Of a stretch of 64,000 nucleotides of DNA, positions 1 to 11,404 are shown piece by piece. The first letter of the stretch is position 1; the number at the start of each line of letters is the position of its first letter. The stretch spans positions 7,877,156 through 7,941,155 of the forward strand of contig OY848918.1 in the NCBI GenBank assembly GCA_963693285.1. The letters run 5' to 3'. Source of the DNA: Xestospongia muta. Lineage: Eukaryota; Porifera; Demospongiae; Haplosclerida; Petrosiidae. The notes below the pieces were generated by a model, which saw only the letters and a program-made list of their open reading frames with translations, searched no databases and was not told the DNA's origin. The position numbers and the translations under genes are program-made.

Positions 1-69
1 GTAGCATATAGTACAATGGAACAACAACCATCACTTAATACTCCTCCTGTTTATGAGACAATGCATTAA
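1..69 (+). CDS. Receptor tail 1, last exon (partial, cut by window start)
   Basis: The window opens inside the last exon of a receptor. It reads VAYSTMEQQ, then PPVYETMH and a stop at 67-69. This matches the end of tail 1 found in many downstream genes, so its ectodomain lies to the left of the window. Both distal tyrosine motifs are kept: YSTM (YxxM, the class bound by PI3K p85 SH2 domains in animals) and YETM, where paralogs have YETI. The final residues MH differ from the usual IN. The next receptor starts 329 bp downstream on the same strand. Confidence 0.85.
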   Translation, partial: VAYSTMEQQPSLNTPPVYETMH

Positions 70-397
70 AGCAACTAGTAATATCTGCTGATTTCATTTT
101 ATGTTGTAAATTACCAGATAGATGATATTAATTTAATATTATTTATTTATCAAGAAAAATATGTCTTGCTACAAGAAATGAGTGTTCCAACTGGGGGGGG
201 CCTTGTACAACTAAAACACTAAAACACTAAATATTCTACATGTAACACCTTTCTACTGGTTCTATATAAATATACTGCTATATTATGAGAATACATATTT
301 ATACATGTGCAAATTGTATAGTTATATATGAGTCATATCTAAAATAGACTGTTCATTTTACTAACTAACTCAACCCACAATTATAACACTCCTCAAG

Positions 398-2627
398 ATG
401 GAGGAGTATACTGTAGCATTAGTTTGTATTCTCATCCATGTTATAGGTGAGTTGATGTTATAGTCATAATATTAAATGTAACATATTACTTTATAGTCAA
501 GACAGAAGCTTCAGTTACAAGTCTAGACTGTAATCATGGAGTATGTCCACAAACACAAGGAGCAGTCACTTGTACAATAACAGGCAGTCTAGCAGCTTGG
601 TATATTCCTCTATTAGATAGTAATCAGATTGCTACAGTAACAACCTCTGGACTAGTTAAATATTTTGGTAATACTGGCCATGGGTTTATTACTGCTCTTG
701 TGAGCAATAATTCTGGACTAACAACTAATTTAAGTTTTACTGCCACTACTGATAAGAATGGAACACAAGTCAGGTGTGTTGATGCTACAGATAGAAACTC
801 AATGACTTGTACTATTATGATATCAGGTATGTCACTAACAGTATCATATATAACTAACATGTACTATCATTATAAGGTCCTCCAAGTGATGCTCCTACAG
901 GACTGGGTTTTGCACCTCTCACAAACACTTCAGTCACTCTCTACTGGTCACCTCCTACTCTTCATCCTAACTGTATAGTTAACTACACTGTTGAGATCAG
1001 GACAACCAGTAATAATTCATTGATCAGTAGTCTTAGTACTGGTAGTAATATCACCAGTATTAATGTATCTACTGGTCTCTCTCAGTCAGTAGAGTATCAG
1101 TACAGAGTAGTAGGATCTGATATTATCAATAGATTAGGACTCTATAGTCAATATATTATGTTCGCTCTGGATGGTAAGAAATAAATTTTTAACCTCTTGA
1201 GTAGTGCCAATTTTTAGTTCTACAGGCTGTACCACTAATCACTTATAATATCACAAAAAATACAGAGAACTACACTATCATTCTTGATTGGGAGGTATAT
1301 ATTATATTTTATAATTTTGTTACTCTAGTTTCCTTTAGTCACCTCCTCTTTCCTCTCATCCTCCTCTCTTGTACTACAAAGTCTATCACAACATATCAGG
1401 TTCACTAACTGTTAATATAACTACTGTTACTAACATTACATTGACTGGAGTACTAGCTGGATATACCTACATTATAACAGTGGTACCAGTTAATATACTA
1501 GGAGATGGATGCCCTAATAAGACTATAGGTTATTTAAATATTATTATAAAGTGTGTTATGTTTACTTCTCATACAGTTATCATTCCTAAAGACCCAATAA
1601 TATTCAGTTTGATAGTATCTTCACAATTCTATTGTAAGAATAGACAGTATATTAGTCCTCAATTATATTATAAATTCACTAATTAGCATCATTAAGAATA
1701 TCAAGTATCTCTACAACTGTAGACAATAAGACATCCAATATTAGTAAGTGCAATATTATGTATTATACATCTAATCAATATTGTTATCATATACTGAGTA
1801 TAGTAATTACTAGTTCATTGAAGTATTTGTTAATAATTACATCTTTAGATTCAACTTGTATATACGTCATATAGAAGACTTTGTTAAATGATCAACTATC
1901 TATATTGTAGATGCTGTTTTGAGTTCTTCTACATTGCTAACGTCTTCAACTGTTTATTCAAGTAAATTAATAGTAAAGTTATAATAAAATTAATTTCCAA
2001 TATAGCTAATGAAATCCAACTGGCCTCGTTTTTAACAGGTAATAAACAAATATGTTACATAATGTACCAACTACAGGTCCAGACCATTCCTACATAGTCA
2101 ATGCTATAGGTATACTGCTTAATTGATACTTTGACTGTATATAGGATCCATGCCTATTATGACATTATTACCTTCAGTATCAGCTACAGATAGACCTCAC
2201 AGTACTAGAGGTAGGGATATATATTATTACTATTGTTGTTCACTATTTCTTTTATATCTAGTACTAAGTAATGGAGTTATTCCTGGTATTATTATTAGTA
2301 TTGTTATCTTACTAATACTAATAATAATTGTTATTTTAACTATTGTAGTAATCTTGATATATAAAGGTCAGTACTATATAGTAGTGAGTTGTACTATTTA
2401 TTACCACTGTATGTGTGTGTGTCCTACTAGTGTCCAGTACTAAACAGAGTAGAGGTGAGACTAGTCTAGTGATAAAAGAGTTCTTCTCAGAAAAAAATGA
2501 AGCCTATGGTATAACTAAAGGACCAGATCATCAGTCACCAATTGAAGTAACAGAGAATGTAGCATATAGTACAATGGAACAACAACCATCACTCAATACT
2601 CCTCCAGATTATGAGACAATAACTTAA
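398..2627 (+). CDS. Ig-FN3-FN3 receptor, family A ectodomain with tail 1 (11 exons)
   Basis: Deduced exons: 398-446, 497-826, 877-1173, 1218-1294, 1339-1633, 1687-1743, 1911-1961, 2006-2038, 2145-2210, 2262-2366, 2431-2627; total 1557 nt, 518 aa. Exon 1 is a signal peptide starting MEEYTVALVCILI. Exon 2 is an Ig-like domain with cysteines in GAVTC and TQVRC, a Trp in AAWY, and an extra LDCNHGVC cysteine pair. Exon 3 is FN3 domain 1 (LYWSPP, VEYQYRVVG). Exons 4 and 5 are FN3 domain 2, split by the only phase 0 intron. Exons 6-9 are a Ser/Thr-rich stalk, exon 10 is an uncharged TM helix ending IYKG, and exon 11 is the tail with NEAYGITK, NVAYSTME and PPDYETIT. Many N-x-S/T sites point to heavy glycosylation. 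Role inferred: a surface recognition receptor whose ligand is unknown. Confidence 0.85.
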
Positions 2628-2943
2628 GATAATAACAAAACAACTATTAATGTCTGTTAGTTTAATTTTATTTTTGAAATTAGTAAAAAGAGGATATTAA
2701 TTATTATGTAATAAGAAGAGAATTTCTAGCTACACTGTACACCTGAACAGGCCTTGTGCAATAAGTCTAATGCCTTTCTAATTTATGCTGGTTATGTATA
2801 ACTACTATACTGTTATATTATGACAATATACACATTTATACATATACAAGTCATAAACATTCATCTTATCTGTGTCATCTTTACAATATTCTAATTCATT
2901 AAACTAGCTCAACCCACAACCCACAATTATAACTCTCCTCAAG

Positions 2944-5347
2944 ATGGAGGAGTATACTGTAGCAATAGTTTGCATTCTCATCCTTGTTATAGGTGAGTTG
3001 AAGTTGTAATTGTAATAATAAATTGGTTTATAGTCAAGACAGAAGCTTCAGTAACAAGCCTAGATTGCAGTCATGGACTATGTCCACAGACACAAGGAGC
3101 AGTCACTTGTACAATAACAGGCAGTGTAGCAGCTTGGTATTCTCCTCCGTCAGATAGTACTCCCGTTGCTACAGTAAGTTCTGGACAAGTTAGTAATATT
3201 GATAATACTGGCTTTACTGCTGCTTTTGTGAGCAATATTTCTGGACTAACAACTAACTTAAGTTTTACTGCCACTACTGATAAAAATGGAACACAAGTCA
3301 GGTGTGTTGATGTGATAGATACAAACTCAATGATTTGTACTATTATGATATCAGGTATATCACTAACAGTATCATATATAACTAACATGTAATATCATTA
3401 TAAGGTCCTCCAAATGATGCTCCTACAGGACTGGGTTTTACAGCTCTCACAAACACTTCAGTCACTCTCTACTGGTCACCTCCTACTCTTCATCCTAACT
3501 GTATAGTTAACTACACTGTTGAGATCAGGACAACCAGTGATAATATATTGATCAGTAGTCTTAGTACTGGTAGTAATATCACCAGTATTAATGTATCTAC
3601 TGGTCTCTCTCAGTCAGTAGAGTATCAGTACAGAGTAGTAGGGTCTGATGCTGTTAATAGAGTAGGACCCTATAGTCAATACACTATGTTCACTCTGGAT
3701 GGTAAGAATTAAAATATTTTAGCCTTTTAAACAGTGTTACTTTAGTTCTACAGGCTGTGCCACTAATCACGTATAATATTACAAAGAATTCAGAGAACTA
3801 TATCCTTGCTGTGATTTGGGAGGTAAATATTGTTCATATCATAACTGAATCTAGTTTTCATTTAGTCTCCTCCCCTCTCCTCTCGTCCTCCTCTCTTGTA
3901 CTATAAAATCTATCACAACATATCAGGTTCACTAACTGTTAATATAACTACTGTTACTAACATTACATTGACTGGAGTATTAGCTGGATATACGTACATT
4001 ATAACAGTGGTACCAGTTAATATACTAGGAGATGGATACCCTAATAAGACTGTAGGTTATTTAAATATTATTATAAAGTGTGTTATGTTTACTTCTCATA
4101 CAGTTATCATTCCTAAAGAGCCAACAACATCTAGTTTAATAGTATCTTCTGAATTTTATAGTAAGAATAGACAGTATAATCCTCAATCATAATGTTAAAT
4201 AATTATAAATTAGTATCAGCAAGAATATCCAGTACTTCTACAACTGTAAACAATGAGACATCAAATATTAGTAAGTACAATATTATGTTGTCATACATCT
4301 AATATTGTTATCTTATGCTGACTATAGTAACTACTAGTTCAGTGATATCTTTGTCATACAACTACGTGACTTGTATTTATGTCATATAGACTATTTAATT
4401 AATTGATTAGTTACCTATTATTGTAGATACTGTTTTGAGTTCTTCTGGATTACTAATGTCTTCAACTGTTTGTTCAAGTAAATTAATAGTAAAGTTATAA
4501 TAAAATTAATTTTTATTACAGCTAACGAAAACCAACAAACCTCATGTTTAACAGGTAATATACAATATATTACATAATGTAGCATCTAATATCACTATGT
4601 CGTCTTGTTTATATTCTTTGTACAATGGACTAATGTTAGCCATTCCTCCTTCTTATCTGATTTTGTTATGACTTCTAATTAATTAGAGAAGACTATTCAT
4701 ATAATATTTCTAAAACTCCTACATCAGTCATTATTATATCTTGTTATAGAGAAGAGTATATGATGTTAAGAGGTTTGTTCAGTATTTGTTGAGGTAAAAT
4801 GTTATCTGCTAGTCTGGACCATCCCTAGATAGGTAGTCGTATATATATACTGCCTGGTTGATATATTAATTTTTTATAGGATCCATGCCTACTATCACAT
4901 CAGTACCTTCAGTATCAGCTACAGATAGACCTCTGAGTACTAGAGGTAGGGATATATATTATTACTACTATTGTTCACTATTTCTCTTATGTCTAGTACT
5001 AAGTGATGGAGTTATTGCTGGTATTATTAGTAGTATTGTTATCTTACTAGTATTAATAATGATTGTTATTTTAACTATTGTAGTAATCTTGATATATAAA
5101 GGTCAGTACTATATAGTAGTGAGTTGTACTATTACCATTGTGTCCTACAGTGTCCAGTACTAAACAAAGGAGAAGTGAGAGTAGTCCAGTGATAAAAGAG
5201 TTCTTCTCAGAAAAGAATGAAGCCTATGGTATAACTAAAGGACCAGATGATCAGTCACCAATTGAAGTAACAGAGAATGTAGCATATAGTACAATGGAAC
5301 AACAACCATCACTTAATACTCCTCCAGTTTATGAGACAATAAATTAA
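2944..5347 (+). CDS. Ig-FN3-FN3 receptor, family A ectodomain with tail 1 (11 exons)
   Basis: Tandem paralog of the gene just upstream. Deduced exons: 2944-2992, 3034-3354, 3405-3701, 3746-3822, 3866-4160, 4214-4270, 4427-4477, 4522-4554, 4880-4945, 4997-5101, 5151-5347; 1548 nt, 515 aa. The signal peptide starts MEEYTVAIVCILILVIG. The Ig domain has LDCSHGLCPQT, AAWYSPP and TQVRC; FN3 1 and FN3 2 are nearly identical to the neighbour. The tail has NEAYGITK, NVAYSTME and PPVYETIN. The intron between TM and tail is only 49 bp and lacks the GT microsatellite that other copies carry. Divergence is concentrated in the Ig loop between Trp and the last cysteine, while the TM and tail exons are nearly invariant. 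Confidence 0.85.
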
Positions 5348-6150
5348 GATAATAATAAAACAACTGCTAATGTCTGTTAATTTTTTTGTCTGTTATTGTA
5401 TTGAATGTAAAATATAGTATGATTTTTTAGGAATCAAATTTAGCTTATAATTGTAAAATCATCATTAAAAAGATTTTCAAGCCACAATTCTAATTTATAA
5501 ATAAATGCGATAAGTTATGTACAATACAAGAAATTAATGAAAAAAGTACTTTGATTTATCAATTAGATAATTCAAAAAATCATATAATACAAATCAAATT
5601 ATAAGTCTGTTATGTTACTTAAGTACTCATTAACATTGTCTCAATATTATAGATAATGAAAGTAAAAACTGATTTTAAAACTTAGCAACGCTTGCATATT
5701 GTCATGTTGTTATAATTCATTTATGCTATAAATAAATATACTACATTTATATTGATCTTTAATCAGATATGACTAAATGGACTTGTTATACACTAGAAGA
5801 GGTTCACCACATGTATTCAAATTAATTCTTTTAAGTGAGAATTGCGATTTTAAGATTCATCATAATTTGTGATATATGTCTTTAACTAGACATTATACTA
5901 ACTACTGTACTAGTAAAAACACAATCCAATCATTGTAATAGTAGCAAGAACATATAGTGCTTGTGTATACAGCTGCTGACAGTATTAGTACAAGCACTGT
6001 TACTTTCAACAACAGTGAACACTATCATGACACGAATAAACCAAATTAATAGTAGTATGGTATCAAATGGTACATTATTCCCTTCTATGGTACATAACTA
6101 GATATAATGAACAGATCAGTAGTTATGCATTGCTATTTAATACATCTGTA
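5348..6150. other. Intergenic, conserved upstream flank of family B genes
   Basis: About 800 bp of AT-rich DNA without a credible exon. Much of it recurs upstream of the other B genes (10.6-11.3, 18.1-18.6, 21.5-21.9 and 26.4-27.1 kb). It includes a block around 5990-6110 with the words TATGGTATCAAATGGTACAT and ACTAGATATAATGAACAGAT. The conservation marks it as part of the duplicated unit and probably as the regulatory region. Confidence 0.5.
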
Positions 6151-6153
6151 TTG

Positions 6154-6190
6154 AAGGTGGAGAGACTTCCTTACTCCTCCCACTCCATCA
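6154..6190 (+). promoter_or_regulatory. Conserved GGTGGAGAGACTTCC box upstream of B genes
   Basis: The box GGTGGAGAGACTTCC followed by TTACTCCTCCCACTCC lies about 35-65 bp before the B gene ATG at 6220. The same box precedes each B or B' gene at 11341, 18636, 21936 and 27120, at a similar distance. It holds GAGACTTCC, or GAGACTTTCC in two copies, which differs by one base from the classical NF-kappaB site GGGACTTTCC. That resemblance is an inference only. Position and conservation support a core promoter or proximal element. Confidence 0.45.
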
Positions 6191-6219
6191 TTCAACTTTC
6201 TACAACCATCTCAGAGATT

Positions 6220-8152
6220 ATGGTATCTTTAATTCAGTTTATTATTATTATTGCGACTCTTCAAGATTTATCATTAAGTAGGTTATGTTCATTTTAGTAT
6301 CTTTATTTGTCTTATTATTTATTATTTTATTGGGTCTTTAGGTCTTCTATACCAAAATTCTCCATCTTATTCTCCTGTATGTCCTGGAGATACTGTGGTC
6401 TTTACTTGTATCACAAACACTGGATTTGTCTCATGGGCAGATCATTCTGATGGAACTGGAGCTATAGGATACAATAGTGCTAATGCAATAGGACAACCAC
6501 CAAGACAATTAGGAATATTTAAAATTGCTCTCACTAGTGTCAATGGAATGATGTTTGTATCAACAGCTACAGTAGATAATGTAACATACAGTCAGTCATC
6601 TTCTAATATTTACTGTTCAGCAGATGCTATCAACTTCAATGACGTGGATACATTAAGTTAAGATCATAACATACTAGTAATTTATTTGTTTTCTTTGATC
6701 AGACCTAGATCAACTTGGTTCACCAATTGGATTATCAGTGCTAGTACTTGATAACAGTCAATTCCAACTCACTTGGTCTCCACCATCTGATCACTCTATC
6801 TGTATTACTAAATACACTATCAGAGCTATTAGTGATACTGTAGTAGATAAAACAGCTAATACCAGTGGAAATATGACGATATTTACAATAATGGAGTTAT
6901 TATCAGGAAATGTGTATAACTTTAGTGTTGCTGGAGTAGATAAGAGAGACATCATTGGATTATTTAGTGAACCAGTGATAATTGATTTATCAGGTAAATA
7001 AGTTGACTGTATAATTTAATTTGATATCATTTGTAGAGTTCCAGATCAAGTTATAAACCTTCAACATAATATCATTTACATTGGATCTAACAATGTTAAT
7101 ATCACTGTGTACTGGAATGTAAGTTATATTTGTTATATCAGTTATTACTGGTCTATTTTCTTTAGTCACCTTTGACCTCATTATATCATCCTAATATAAC
7201 ACATTATAATATCTATCATAATACTTCCTCTATTATATCACATGATATGACAATACTGACTTATTATGTATTGTCTAATATTCCCACCAACCACACCTAC
7301 TTTATTAGTGTATCTAGTGAGAATGTAATTGGAGAAGGAGACAACAATACCATATATGGTAATGTGTTATTTTAGACTAATGACAATAACTTTGACCATT
7401 CACATGATCAATTTCTTTATGGTTTATTTTCTTATCCAGTATATCCAACCACAACAATAAAATCAACTACTAATACAAGTAAGATATTAGTTAGCTACTG
7501 AGTGACTGCCTTAGTCATAACTGAGGTACATATTATATTATAAATTCAATTTTAGAGATACCCACTACTGTCATGACATCATATAGTGTAATAAAGACAC
7601 TCAGTATTAATAGTGAGTTCATTTATATATGAACTACTTATAATGTTTGACATTATCACTTATCAAATTAACAACAATTACAAGGTCATACATCATTTAT
7701 ATCAATTTGTATTTTATTTAGGTGCCTTGTCTTCACTAATAAGTACCACATATACAACTAGTACTATTACATCAACAATGTACACACAAAGTACATTAGT
7801 ATATAGTACTGTTATATCTACATTATCAACAGCTGATACTTCTTGTGTGATATCATGTACAGCTGGTATGTTAAGTAAATGTTATACATACAATATGTAT
7901 TTTTACTTCAACACAGTTGCTATACCACTTAGTATGTTCTTCTCCTCTGTATTAACTGCTGTTATTACTACACTTATTGTCTATCTTATTATGAGAAGGA
8001 GGAGCTACAATAAAGACACTCCACCTACTACTACTACCCAATTAGGTCCAATATATGATGATGTTAAGTTACCAGAGACCTCAGAACAGAAAGAGATTAT
8101 TGAATTACAAGGAAATACTGCATATGGATATAACAGACAGATTACAACATAG
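6220..8152 (+). CDS. Ig-FN3-FN3 receptor, family B ectodomain with tail 2 (9 exons)
   Basis: Deduced exons: 6220-6277, 6342-6656, 6703-6993, 7039-7118, 7166-7358, 7440-7478, 7556-7612, 7722-7865, 7917-8152; 1413 nt, 470 aa. Signal peptide MVSLIQFIIIIATLQDLSLS. The Ig domain has SPVCPGDTVVFTC, VSWADHSDGTGA and SSSNIYCSADA. FN3 1 contains LTWSPPSDHSICITKY, and FN3 2 is split by a phase 0 intron. A Ser/Thr stalk (exons 6-8) leads to a TM exon ending LIVYLIMRRRSY. Tail 2 contains GPIYDDVKL and NTAYGY. The end of exon 2 is odd: paralogs have ACACTAACTGTGAGAG then gtaag, but a short deletion leaves ACATTAA then gttaag, an apparent replacement donor that keeps the reading frame. Confidence 0.83.
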
Positions 8153-8325
8153 TTGTAATTCATGATGTTTCAAACTGATATAAAACTGTTAAAACTCAAG
8201 TATTACAGTGTGTAATATATACCGGATATTAACAGTAATAATAATTATGTTCATAATTGAATATTTATTATTAGCCCTAAAAATAAAACATTCTATTTAT
8301 AGAACTACAATTAGCTGAGCTAGCA

Positions 8326-10556
8326 ATGTTGATGAGAAGATGTAGTCTTTTACTAACACTAGTGCTGAATATATTATCATGTAAAACTCAAGGTAAAGCA
8401 ACTCTATATTATGATCATTGACTATATACACTTGCTATAGTTAGTCTACAACAGTCATCTCCCTCTTACTCTCCAGTATGTTCTGGAGATAATATAGTCT
8501 TCACTTGTAATGTCACTGGTGATATACTGATATGGGACTATTATGGACAAGGAAGGGCATACTTGGCTGGTAGTTCAAGTGACACAGTTCTTGGTGGCTT
8601 TAATATAAGTCTTGTTAGTATAATGAATGGAGTGATTAGATCAGAAGCTAAACTTCAACATGTCACATCTAATGATAGTGGTAGAAATATAAATTGTACT
8701 GATACTAGTGCAGTACGTCATCAGGCTACAGTTATAGTTGCTGGTAAGTTAGTATGATATATTGTAATAAGATATTGAATTACTACATAGATATTCCCTC
8801 AAGTCCACAAAATGTTACTTTCTCTCCTCTCAATTCATCATCTCTCATATTACACTGGTCAGTACCATTAGAGAGTGGATACTGTATAGTTAACTACAGT
8901 GTTAAAGTGAACAATACTTGGCAACAACTAGTAACCACTAATACTTCAGTAGTAATAACTGGTCTATCTGTTGGCTCAATATATGAGATTATAGTAACTG
9001 GAAGGGACAACGAGGGAAGACAAGGAGTTAACAGTGACTTACTAACTATTACATGGGATGGTAAGTGATACACTAACTTACCATTATGTTATCTGATATA
9101 TCTAGTACCTCTACCAGTTATAACATTAAATGTCACTACTACTTATGAGGGATTATTAACAACTATTAACATATTCTGGGAGGTATGATACATCTATCAT
9201 TAATGTACATTAACTATTCTATAGTCAAACATTGATGCTTCAAGACCATTAGTTCTGTATTATATAATATCTCATAATATTAGTGGAGGAAATATCACTA
9301 CAATTAATATGACTAATATTGTCTTCACTTATAACACTATTATACCTGGAATATATGATATTAATGTATCTGCTGTGAATATATTGGGAGAAAGTCTACA
9401 GAGATATGCAGAAGGTATAATTCTTTAATAATTATTATATTAATTACGCAATACTTTTTAGTGAATATTGATATTAACTTTGTCAGTACTACTAAATCAA
9501 CAGGTATTTAGTATATATTAAATGAACACTTAAACTAGTAGAGTAAATGGAAAATTAATTTTCTGTTTGTTCCTCTAGAATACAGCACTATTGGTTATGC
9601 ATCATTAGTGACTTCATATAGTAAGTGATAATTACATTTCTAGTGAAATGAAGGAATTGTTAATCATTTCTAGTTGATAAATTGGGCTAATAATCTTTAT
9701 TGTTCTTTATCATAGGAATTTGAATAATTAATAATATAATTATAAATTTATAATTATTATAGTTATAATACAAACAACATTGAAAACAGTGACAAGATCT
9801 TTATCAGGTCTGTTAAAAGTATCTGTACTGATACACTGACCATCAACATGATAAATACAATATACCTCATATTACAATTATAACTATTAATTAAGTTTTC
9901 AATATCAATATAATATATAATACATATAAAAGAGAATGATCAGTTTTGGTGAGATATTTTATGTTTTCTACTACAATCATGTCAATAGATAATGTAGACC
10001 ATCCCTACATACCTGTATATATTCAGTGTTATATTGTCTGTCTAATGTGTTGATTATAGGGTCCACATCTACAATCATAGTAGTAGCTTCAGTCCTTTCT
10101 ACACCTACTGCAACAAATTCACCCACAAATAGACCTAGTAGTGGTAAGTTATATATTACTACTGTTGTTTAGTATCTCTCTTATGTCTAGTACTAAGTGA
10201 TGGAGTTATTGCTGGTATTATTATTAGTATTGTTATCTTACTAGTACTAATAATAATTGTTACTTTAACTATTGTAGTAATCTTGATATATAAAGGTCAG
10301 TACTATATTGTAGTGAGTTGTACTATTACCACTGTATGTATGTGTGTGTGTCCTACTAGTGTCCAGTACTAAACAGAGTAGAGGTGAGAGTAGTCCAGTG
10401 ATAAAAGAGTTCTTCTCAGAAAAAAATGAAGCCTATGGTATGATTAAAGGACCAAAGCATCAGTCACCAATTGAAGTAACAGAGAATGTAGCATATAGTA
10501 CAATGGAACAACAACTACCATTTAATACTCCTCCAGTTTATGAGACAATAAATTAA
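8326..10556 (+). CDS. Ig-FN3-FN3 receptor, family C ectodomain with tail 1 (11 exons)
   Basis: Deduced exons: 8326-8392, 8441-8743, 8791-9060, 9106-9182, 9225-9414, 9462-9503, 9579-9620, 9763-9807, 10060-10143, 10191-10295, 10360-10556; 1422 nt, 473 aa. Signal peptide starts MLMRRCSLLLTLVLNILSC. The Ig domain has SPVCSGDNIVFTCNVTGD, IWDYYGQ and GRNINCTD. FN3 1 has LHWSVPLESGYCIVNYSV. FN3 2 is encoded by the 77- and 190-nt exons. Four short Thr/Ser exons form the stalk. The TM exon (SDGVIAGIIISIVILL) and tail 1 (NEAYGMIK, NVAYSTME, PPVYETIN) are the cassette also used by A and B' genes. The gene lies 174 bp after the B gene and probably has its own promoter in that gap. Confidence 0.85.
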
Positions 10557-11340
10557 AACATTAATAAAACAATTAGTAATATCTGTTAATTTTTTTCTGT
10601 TAATTTATTGAATGTAATGTATAGTATTATTTTTTAAAAATTAAAGTTAGCTTAGAAATGTAATATCACCACTATATAAGTTTTTAAATCACAATTCTTA
10701 TTGATCAATAAATGAGATAGTTATGTACAATACTAGATATATAAGAACAAAATACTTTGATTTGTCAATTGAATGATTCCAAAACAAAATCATGTAAATA
10801 CAAATCATATTATAAGTCTGCTTATGTCATCATATGTTTATTAACATTGTCTCAATATTTATAGGTAATGAAAACAATAAAACGTTTAACAACACCTTCA
10901 TCTTGCCTTGTTATAATTCATTTATAATATTAGTAAATATACTACATTTATAATGATCATTAATCAGATGTGACTAGATGCATTTGCTATACAATGGAAG
11001 AGTGTCACCACATGTATATAAAATAATTTCTTTTAAGTGAGAATTGTGACTTTAAGATTTATCATAATTTGTAAAATGTTTCTTCACTAGATATTATACT
11101 AACTACTGTACTAGTAAAAGTACAATACAATTACTGTAATAGTAGTAAGAATATATATAGTACTGTTGTATACAGCTGCTAACAGTACTAGTACAAGTGC
11201 TGTTACTTTCAACTACACTACCATTTTATACATAAACTAAATTAATATTAGTATGATATCAAATGGTACATTGTTTCTTTCTATGATACATAACTAGATA
11301 TAATGAACAGATCAACAGTTTTGTATTGCTTCTGTGTTGA
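10557..11340. other. Intergenic, upstream flank of a B' gene
   Basis: About 780 bp with no credible exon. It aligns by eye with the flank before 6150 and with 26337-27120. Shared landmarks are the CTTTGATTTGTCAATTGAAT word, the ATAAGTCTG word and the block ending in TATGATACATAACTAGATAT. Confidence 0.45.
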
Positions 11341-11372
11341 AGGTGGAGAGAATTCCTTGCTCCTCCCACTCT
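11341..11372 (+). promoter_or_regulatory. Conserved GGTGGAGAG box before the B' gene
   Basis: Same element as at 6154, here GGTGGAGAGAATTCC followed by TTGCTCCTCCCACTC, about 35-65 bp before the ATG at 11405. The ACTTCC core of the other copies has become AATTCC here, so any Rel-like resemblance is weaker in this copy. Confidence 0.4.
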
Positions 11373-11404
11373 ATTATTCAACTTTTAAAAGCATCTCAGA
11401 GATT

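Noticed and set aside
624..860. Minus-strand open frame overlapping the Ig exon of the first A gene, recurring in other A and D genes (3071-3388, 14263-14583, 50792-51109, 62377-62610)
   Set aside because: It is the antisense shadow of the conserved Ig exon. It recurs only because the sense exon is conserved, and it has no domain or start context of its own.
2150..2443. Open frame running from a stalk exon through the TM exon into the GT-rich intron
   Set aside because: It is explained by spliced exons at 2145-2210, 2262-2366 and 2431-2627; the frame reads introns.
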